64,000 nt of DNA. It comes from Nelumbo lutea (taxonomy: Eukaryota; Streptophyta; Magnoliopsida; Proteales; Nelumbonaceae). The stretch is taken from assembly GCA_022828595.1 (NCBI GenBank), contig JAKGHH010000006.1:9362633-9426632 (forward strand), given 5' to 3'. The first letter of the stretch is position 1; each line of letters starts with the position of its first letter. The notes beneath the pieces are model-generated. The model saw only the letters and a list, made by a program, of their open reading frames with translations, was not told the origin of the DNA and searched no databases. A program made the position numbers and the translations under genes. This document shows positions 61,401 through 64,000 of the stretch, piece after piece.

Positions 61401-63468
61401 CACCGAGAAGTTCCCAATTAATTCTTCTTCACACTCGCAGTTTTCATTTCTCCACAAAGTATTAATTCCCCCTGAAGCTCCCCAAGAATGTGCAAAGGCC
61501 CAACTCAAATTTCTTGTTGACCAGATACTCCTCACCCATTTCTTGTCCACCCCAGTCAATTTTGATTCTTGTATTAAGACCACATCTGGCTTTTCTCTTC
61601 TCAAGAAGTCTTTGATCACTCACCTTTTCTTTAAACTCCCCAAACCCCTTATGTTCCAGCTTATTAACTTCATGGACAAACATATCAGGTTGCCCCAACC
61701 ACACCACCCTCTTTACTCTTTTTTTTTTATCCTTCCTACCCTCACTCACTTTATCATAATTTACCCCTCTTCAACCTCTCCACCTCACTCAGCTTTTTCT
61801 TCCTCTTTTTAGAAAGCTCTCCTACCGTCTTACTAGACTCTTCCACCTTCTCCTTCTAGTTTCTTACCTGACCCCTTCTTCTTTTTCCATTGTCCTTTTG
61901 ATTTTCCACTGTATCCACTTTTCTCCATTGTATTGGGATTTCAAATAATCTCCTCAACCCTACCCTCTTTCTCATTCAGCTCCTCTTCCATTCTGATTCT
62001 AAATAGTTCCATGATCAACTCCCAAATTTGGTCCCCCAGTTCTCTCTCTTCTGCTTCAGAATTTATCTCCCTCACTACCTCTGTCACTTGCCCTGAATCA
62101 AATGAATTGGCAGACTTTATATGAAATGGCAGACTTTAATCAGTTATAGGTCTGGAACCAGGTCCGGTCTCAGTCTAAGGGCCTAATAGAGGTGCCTAGC
62201 CTGGCCCATGATCACTTCTAGCAACTATGCACCTTATACTTGCCCATGGGAATTTTCTTCCCCCTTCTCCACTTGCTTGTTGTAATAAGACTTAAACAGA
62301 GAAAATACCATCCTTGCACCATCTCCATTCCCTTCTATCAGCAGCTTCTGATCTGCTTGAGTTTAAGCCTATATATCTTCTGCAAAAGGTAAGCCATTTG
62401 CCCCATCTCTCAATCATTTAAGTTCCTCCTAAAAGTAGGGTTCCATTACTGTTCTATCATTGTGAAAGGAGAATATATGCTTCTTTGTTCTGAGCTATAT
62501 CAAACAATCAGAGGTACAACTCCTTCAAGCTAGTCCCCTCACACCACGGGTCAGACCAAAACCTTACCCTTGTTCCATCACCAATGTTATATTTGTTACC
62601 CTTCAAAAAATCCAACTTAGCTATTTTTTTTTCAAAAAAAAAGGAAAAATTCAACTTAGTTCATTGGATTACTTTCCACAAGGCGTAACCAGAACTAACA
62701 TTTACATCAGCAGGGTCCCATCTACCATCCCTTTGGTCATACTTACCATGTATATAACTTCTCTCCTCAAGCTGTCTGCCTCATTATATCCCCAATGCTA
62801 GGTACCCAATAAAGCCTTGTTAAAATACTTCAATCTTCTTATTCCCGAGCTGCCACTCTTTCTTGGTTGGCAAAACCCTATTCCAACTAGTAGCAATGAA
62901 CGAAACCAGTAAAATAAGGGGTGTCTAATGAATTGACCCGTCCCCAAAGGGATATCTATAGATTCTATACTATTATAAAGTGGACACTTGGTTTTGGTGC
63001 AGGTCATAAAGTTAATTTGATTTTATAATGTTATTTACCCTTTATTTGAACACGTGCATAGCAGGTGCCTTTTACACTAGTCTTTTATTAAGAAGAGCTT
63101 TATATTTACAATTACAGAAATGCCCTTTTTGGGAAAAACAAAGACATAAAAAGAATAAAAAAAGAATAGTATTGGTAGAAGATTCTAAGTGTATACTAAT
63201 ACTAAACTCTCCTAGTATAACATATCTCTCAAAACATCTTTCATATAATTGGCATTTTCTTATTGCCATGCTTCTTTTTATGCTATGTTTTCATTTGATG
63301 ATCCTTTTGTGGGGTCATATTATTCAATGGATTGCCTCTCATGTGGACCTTATGATTTATTGTTTCATTTAGGTGGTTGCAAATATATTGTCTAAAGGCA
63401 CAAAACTGCGGGAGTATGCAAAGGGTGTTGAAAACAATGTACGACAGGTTGAATTGGACTCTATTCAG
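43380..63468 (+). CDS. VPS52: VPS52 (GARP/EARP tethering complex subunit), 5' part with giant introns
   Basis: Exons 43,380-43,406, 43,869-43,963, 55,914-55,971 and 63,373-63,468 join in one open frame of 92 codons. All introns have GT/AG borders. The product carries VPS52 N-terminal landmarks: [17 protein letters not shown], then [16 protein letters not shown], then [20 protein letters not shown] and [10 protein letters not shown]52 is a core subunit of the Golgi-associated GARP and endosomal EARP complexes, which tether endosome-derived vesicles; in Arabidopsis it is known as POK. The start ATG at 43,380 is the first in the exon and follows acceptor-like sites, so a 5' UTR intron is likely. 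The rest of the protein (several hundred residues) lies beyond the window. Introns 2 (11,950 bp) and 3 (7,401 bp) are packed with transposons. Exon 1 is the least certain part. Confidence 0.9.
43869..43963 (+). CDS. VPS52: VPS52 exon 2
   Basis: The acceptor tattgcag precedes it. 95 nt encode [20 protein letters not shown] then [11 protein letters not shown], and it ends in AG before gtattt (phase 2). The [13 protein letters not shown] block is the conserved start of plant VPS52. Confidence 0.9.
43942..44175 (+). repeat. Local duplication of the exon 2 end and its donor region
   Basis: 43,949-44,036 (gaggatgcaagcaggtattt ... ccaaatactgtaa) and 44,087-44,170 (gagaatgcaagcagatttct ... cctaaatactgtat) are diverged direct copies about 138 bp apart. 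In the second copy the donor GT has become AT. Confidence 0.75.
44200..44450. repeat. Copia LTR-like fragment in VPS52 intron 2
   Basis: Shares gatgaaagaaagggaaggaa-type text, a block like cccttagtagggaggc and flanking AT-rich text with the LTRs at 46,661 and 51,609. It is diverged and lacks clear borders. Confidence 0.5.
44329..45017 (+). repeat. 350-bp tandem duplication, nearly identical units
   Basis: Unit 1 is 44,329-44,678 and unit 2 starts at 44,679 and runs to about 45,017. By eye I find a single difference (gtggaacac against gtggagcac). The unit joins an LTR-like piece to the zf-RVT part of a LINE. Confidence 0.95.
44450..45798 (+). pseudogene. LINE 3' part: zf-RVT and RNase H, poly(A)-terminated
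   Basis: The plus strand gives a zf-RVT module ([25 protein letters not shown]) then [20 protein letters not shown] at 44,990-45,060. An RNase H-like domain follows at 45,259-45,500 ([28 protein letters not shown]). After a frameshift near 45,490, [20 protein letters not shown] appears. The 3' end is ataaaatatttcttgg then an A-run ending at 45,798. It is 5'-truncated and internally duplicated (350 bp). Situated in VPS52 intron 2 in sense orientation. Confidence 0.88.
45799..46186 (+). other. A-terminated retro-derived piece, type unknown
   Basis: Ends taataaaatttcctttttatcc plus an A-run at 46,180-46,186, like the LINE 3' ends nearby. Its short frames (for example [15 protein letters not shown] text) do not match a domain I can name. 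Confidence 0.4.
46187..46655 (+). pseudogene. LINE ORF2 fragment, left of the copia insertion
   Basis: Frames give [18 protein letters not shown] at 46,210-46,265, [12 protein letters not shown] near 46,320-46,355, then [15 protein letters not shown] and STLKNELVS at 46,475-46,550. These are the linker blocks between RT and zf-RVT in plant L1 ORF2. The same LINE resumes at 51,955 after the copia element. Confidence 0.85.
46661..47002 (-). repeat. 3' LTR of the young copia element
   Basis: On the plus strand agtagagatcac to ggtcactcaaca. On the element strand it starts TGTTGAGTG and ends CTCTACT, so the 3' end is CT rather than CA. Confidence 0.93.
46997..48448 (-). CDS. copia reverse transcriptase and RNase H (intact block)
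   Basis: A 483-codon uninterrupted minus-strand block. RVT_2: [11 protein letters not shown] at residues 10-20, [11 protein letters not shown] at 30-40, [10 protein letters not shown] at 76-85 and the catalytic YVDD at 162-165. RNase H: TDADWAG at 325-331, [10 protein letters not shown] at 364-373 and [13 protein letters not shown] at 401-413, with the acidic residues in place. It ends near the polypurine tract; the last codons run to the LTR edge. It is the downstream part of the pol polyprotein, and the listed Met is internal. It copies element RNA into cDNA in virus-like particles. Confidence 0.92.
   Translation of the reverse strand: MHLPEGNETFGCRWVYTIKYKADGSIEKYKARLVAKGYTQTYGIDYLETFVPVAKVTSVQILLSLAASYSLPLFQLDVKNAFLNGDLQEEVYMDLPTGFYNDTEKRKVCRLKKSLYGLKQSSRAWFDRFRKALIDFGYTQTQSDHTLFVKRRGSLVSVLIVYVDDIVVTGNDLSEIDSLKRNLHKEFEIKDLGELRYFLGIEVARSKHGIFISQRKYVLDLLQETGKLGTKAISTPIDQNHKISATEGEPVKDLERYQRLVGRLLYLCMTRPYISYAMSVVNQYMHAPRVQHWEAINRILACMKGHPGKGILFTNHGQLKLEAYTDADWAGCLDDRRSTSGVCTLVGGNLVSWKSKKQIVVARSSAEAEYRAMAHGVSELLWIRSLLEEIGVQAEEPMMLYCDNQAAINIAHNPVQHDRTKHTEVDRHFIREIVASGEVCLPYIAFDLQLADVLIKGVAKNKLEHDLRKLGMCDIYSQLEGEC
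48472..48904 (-). pseudogene. copia integrase C-terminus to RT linker, frameshifted
   Basis: The minus strand gives a Ser/Pro/Thr-rich linker ([15 protein letters not shown]) and then [20 protein letters not shown] and SKPEWKTAM, the usual sequence just before RT. A stop at about 48,457-48,459 (ctatg/cttag context) separates this from the RT block, and an overlap with the integrase frame marks a frameshift near 48,830-48,900. Confidence 0.75.
48816..49991 (-). CDS. copia GAG-pre-integrase and integrase (intact block)
   Basis: A 391-codon uninterrupted minus-strand block. The zinc-binding HHCC module is H49, H54, C78, C81 (LWHNRLGHL ... ECEGCQLGK). The catalytic core has D107 (HSDMWGP), D170 (FKSDNAREF) and E206 (NGVAERKNR), the complete DDE triad. 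The C-terminal FGCVCFAHI and [18 protein letters not shown] blocks follow. It would insert element cDNA into the genome. Upstream the frame is closed by a stop near 49,995-50,023 that separates it from gag. Confidence 0.92.
   Translation of the reverse strand: MQDLDSKRTIGSGREVNGIYLLDVLPPHQSHHVSRDSESGSVSQIMLWHNRLGHLSFSSLSSLFPKLFESVSLSTLECEGCQLGKHCRHSFKPSNKRCSFFYVIHSDMWGPYHVPSMGGYRYFLLFVDDFSRYSWIYLMKSRDEIPSLVRHFHQMVLTQFGTRIKVFKSDNAREFFERHFASYLLEYGVVHQSNCSYSPQQNGVAERKNRYIVETTRSMMITSTVPVRFWGDAVLTGVYLINKVPSRILGFSTPFSLLFPQGEMFHIPLRVFGCVCFAHILRPHRSKLDPKPKKCVFLGYAENQKGYRCYDPVSGNRYVTMDVTFFESTYFFSQNPSQGECFGEVSQQSIPLPVPVPMSPPVLDHHPMPPTLPPPLRCLSALLTTETSQGG
50024..51142 (-). pseudogene. copia gag region with zinc knuckle, interrupted
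   Basis: Starts at about 51,142 with an N-terminal copia gag motif ([19 protein letters not shown], residues about 36-54). It continues in frame pieces ([20 protein letters not shown], then [20 protein letters not shown]) to 50,321, with the CCHC knuckle [14 protein letters not shown] at about 50,365-50,324. A basic and Ser/Gly-rich tail runs to 50,024. In-frame stops near 50,936, 50,760 and 50,320 break it. Confidence 0.85.
51597..51608 (-). promoter_or_regulatory. Primer binding site of the young copia element
   Basis: Minus-strand TGGTATCAGAGC directly abuts the 5' LTR. Confidence 0.95.
51609..51949 (-). repeat. 5' LTR of the young copia element
   Basis: Same borders as the left LTR (agtagagatcac to gccactcaaca on the plus strand). 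Confidence 0.93.
51955..53175 (+). pseudogene. LINE ORF2 C-terminal part, right of the copia insertion
   Basis: Continues the LINE interrupted at 46,655. [16 protein letters not shown] lies at 51,965-52,015. zf-RVT lies at 52,150-52,310 ([31 protein letters not shown]). An intact 146-codon RNase H-like domain lies at 52,619-53,059 ([29 protein letters not shown]). The 3' end has aataaa-like signals and an A-run at 53,168-53,175. The zf-RVT part has frameshifts, so ORF2 is dead. Confidence 0.88.
53180..53440 (-). pseudogene. Gypsy integrase core fragment
   Basis: The minus strand contains [19 protein letters not shown] and [16 protein letters not shown] then [12 protein letters not shown], the core of Ty3/gypsy integrase. 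The first catalytic Asp (normally VVVDRFSKM) is Asn here. Only about 80 residues survive; no LTRs were found. Confidence 0.85.
53658..53794 (+). mobile_element. SINE-like insertion with 18-bp target duplication
   Basis: A ~101-bp body (53,676-53,776) contains gcatgaggctcccgctaatg, ggtttggggaggg and cagccttacccctgc then gaggctgtttcc, text shared with tRNA-like dispersed plant SINEs. It is flanked by perfect copies of tatatgtacattattctt at 53,658-53,675 and 53,777-53,794. The long duplication points to LINE-type target-primed insertion; no clear A-tail remains. Confidence 0.82.
53838..54174. mobile_element. 337-bp Tourist-like MITE (PIF/Harbinger)
   Basis: Begins gggcctgttcatttgctct and ends aaacgaacaggccc. 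It is flanked on both sides by TAA (53,835-53,837 and 54,175-54,177), the PIF/Harbinger target duplication. Internal ctgaactctgaattctga repeats. Non-coding. Confidence 0.9.
54251..55152 (-). mobile_element. 5'-truncated LINE with 16-bp target duplication
   Basis: The body 54,267-55,136 is flanked by perfect copies of tatgtagtctaatatt (54,251-54,266 and 55,137-55,152). A T-run at 54,265-54,271 marks the 3' end on the minus strand. It encodes the RNase H-like domain: [19 protein letters not shown] and [18 protein letters not shown] at 54,749-54,507, then [18 protein letters not shown] down to about 54,385. Frameshifts are present. Antisense to VPS52. Confidence 0.92.
55375..55715 (+). pseudogene. 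LINE tail fragment (RNase H C-terminal end)
   Basis: The plus strand gives [16 protein letters not shown], then [13 protein letters not shown] and [14 protein letters not shown] with frameshifts, the end of the RVT_3 domain. It is followed by a LINE-like 3' end (aatttaagttacttatcaaaaa). Confidence 0.75.
55914..55971 (+). CDS. VPS52: VPS52 exon 3
   Basis: The acceptor ttttcctgcag precedes it. One base completes the Ser codon split from exon 2, then [19 protein letters not shown], then the donor gtaagt. Ends in phase 0. The LEGLQ-EL-ECK block is characteristic of VPS52. Confidence 0.92.
56000..56760. other. VPS52 intron 3, unassigned part
   Basis: AT-rich sequence. A GC-richer block at 56,395-56,720 has a minus-strand frame rich in Arg, Glu and Lys that matches nothing I recognise. 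It is preceded by ttattgataaaaaa, which resembles a LINE 3' end. Confidence 0.35.
56761..57305. repeat. Dispersed repeat with cgtaaatcataagat motifs
   Basis: Starts cagtgttctgaaaactgtattg and ends aagattttaatgacattgg, weakly inverted ends. It contains repeated tgaatcgtatcgtaaatc-like text. Possibly a hAT-type MITE, but no target duplication was found. Confidence 0.5.
57501..62143 (-). mobile_element. Near full-length L1-type LINE in VPS52 intron 3
   Basis: The 3' end is marked by a T-run at 57,501-57,511 (A-tail on the minus strand). ORF2 begins at the ATG at 61,673-61,671 and runs to 57,601 with frameshifts. Upstream to about 62,143 are short charged frames that may be the end of ORF1. The 5' border is tentative: aatcagtt occurs at both edges, but the match around it is imperfect. 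Antisense to VPS52. Confidence 0.88.
57601..61673 (-). pseudogene. LINE ORF2: endonuclease, RT, zf-RVT, RNase H
   Basis: On the minus strand: EEP endonuclease with [29 protein letters not shown] and VSDHCLIRL (61,673-60,960), so the Asn, Glu and DFN/SDH catalytic motifs are visible. A charged linker (60,824-60,606). RT N-terminal half (60,572-59,985: [37 protein letters not shown]). RT C-terminal half (59,803-58,814: [24 protein letters not shown] with the catalytic [11 protein letters not shown]). zf-RVT (58,560-58,006: [38 protein letters not shown]). RNase H (about 58,000-57,601: [26 protein letters not shown]). The 18th codon is TGA where Trp is expected (KKR-stop-VIKDF), and at least five frame breaks follow. 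It would nick DNA and copy LINE RNA in place; dead here. Confidence 0.92.
62290..62770 (-). pseudogene. LINE ORF2 linker fragment of a second family
   Basis: The minus strand gives [20 protein letters not shown] near 62,740-62,680, [23 protein letters not shown] text at 62,590-62,535 and [18 protein letters not shown] at 62,530-62,480, the linker before zf-RVT. It does not overlap the adjoining LINE and has several stops. Confidence 0.75.
62964..63080 (+). mobile_element. Very short Helitron-like element
   Basis: Starts TCTATACTATTATAAAG and ends ttttacaCTAG followed by T. About 10 bases before CTAG lies a hairpin, cacgtgc-ata-gcaggtg (one mismatch in the stem). TC start, 3' hairpin and CTAG/T end are Helitron hallmarks. 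The base before TC is T instead of the usual A. 117 bp, non-coding. Confidence 0.6.
63081..63372. other. End of VPS52 intron 3, no feature
   Basis: T-rich sequence leading to the acceptor ttcatttag. The open frame across it joins intron and exon and is not a separate gene. Confidence 0.6.
63373..63468 (+). CDS. VPS52: VPS52 exon 4
   Basis: 32 codons in phase 0: [20 protein letters not shown], then [12 protein letters not shown], then the donor gttggt. This is the most conserved N-terminal block of plant VPS52. The next exon lies past the window edge. Confidence 0.93.
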
Positions 63469-64000
63469 GTTGGTAGGTTTGAGTTATATATAAACACCTT
63501 TTGGCAATTTGTACTCTGGTACTTATTTGAAATGCATAAAGGAACCCTTAGTGCTATCTTGCCATGATGCAGGGTATCTTTGTACACTTTTGTTGGCACA
63601 TTTCATGACAATTTGTATTTTTCCTCACTTCACATCATTTTGCATGAAATCCATACAGTATGCTATGCTAATTTTATGAATTTGTTCCAAAATGCCAAAG
63701 GTTAGGACCATATCTAGTCTACCCCTCCCAAGACCCTAGATAGCTAGGACCAATATTGGGTAATGGCCTTTAAGTGTTGTCATTACTTCGATATGTTGTT
63801 ATCACAGTTTGTAATAGGCAAAGAAATAAATGAAAGAGGGTAAACTACTTAACCTATTGGCTGCTTTTTTCTGATCCCAGATTTCCCTTTTAGGGTTCCC
63901 TTATGGATCAAATAGTAACTGTAATGGCTTTGTATGCATCCTATGGTCTAGAAAAGTCAGTAAGGTAGTTATGAATAGACCTGTTCATGGCCCAGGCTGG
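63469..64000 (+). other. VPS52 intron 4, partial
   Basis: Begins gttggtaggt. No further exon was recognised up to the end of the window. Confidence 0.7.

Overview
The window is nuclear DNA from a flowering plant, most likely a dicot with introns and intergenic space swollen by transposons; the species cannot be named from the sequence. Evidence: plant-type Ty1/copia elements with an initiator-Met-tRNA primer site, L1-type LINEs ending in a plant RNase H (RVT_3) domain, MULE and hAT (DUF659) transposases, a CACTA terminus, Tourist- and hAT-type MITEs, and one spliced host gene.

Layout. 1-1,383: a LINE tail and a piece of a long dispersed repeat. 1,384-8,339: a decayed copia element on the minus strand. 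8,340-13,141: AT-rich intergenic DNA with several MITEs and a CACTA end. 13,142-17,178: long repeat copy. 17,195-18,900: first members of two inverted repeat pairs. 19,450-24,380: an hAT transposase relic split by a solo LTR. 24,481-33,951: a complete MULE with 103-bp inverted ends and a perfect 9-bp target duplication, inserted in a ~285-bp AT-rich tandem repeat and itself invaded by another long repeat that carries a gypsy LTR. 35,789-37,135: second member of one inverted pair. 37,130-43,350: simple repeats, MITE pieces, a possible 5' UTR exon and a truncated retrocopy of S-adenosylhomocysteine hydrolase.

Host gene. From 43,380 to the right edge runs the 5' part of a VPS52 gene (GARP/EARP tethering complex) on the plus strand. 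Four small exons of 27, 95, 58 and 96 nt encode the first 92 residues in one open frame. The introns are about 0.46, 11.95 and 7.4 kb, and a fourth runs off the window. The two large introns hold LINE copies in both orientations, a copia element with two similar LTRs inserted within a LINE, a SINE-like repeat with an 18-bp target duplication, a Tourist MITE, a gypsy integrase scrap and a very short Helitron-like element.

No new enzymatic or defence system was found. The value of the window is a well-preserved record of nested insertions with readable boundaries, and a housekeeping gene whose tiny exons are easily missed by ORF-based annotation.
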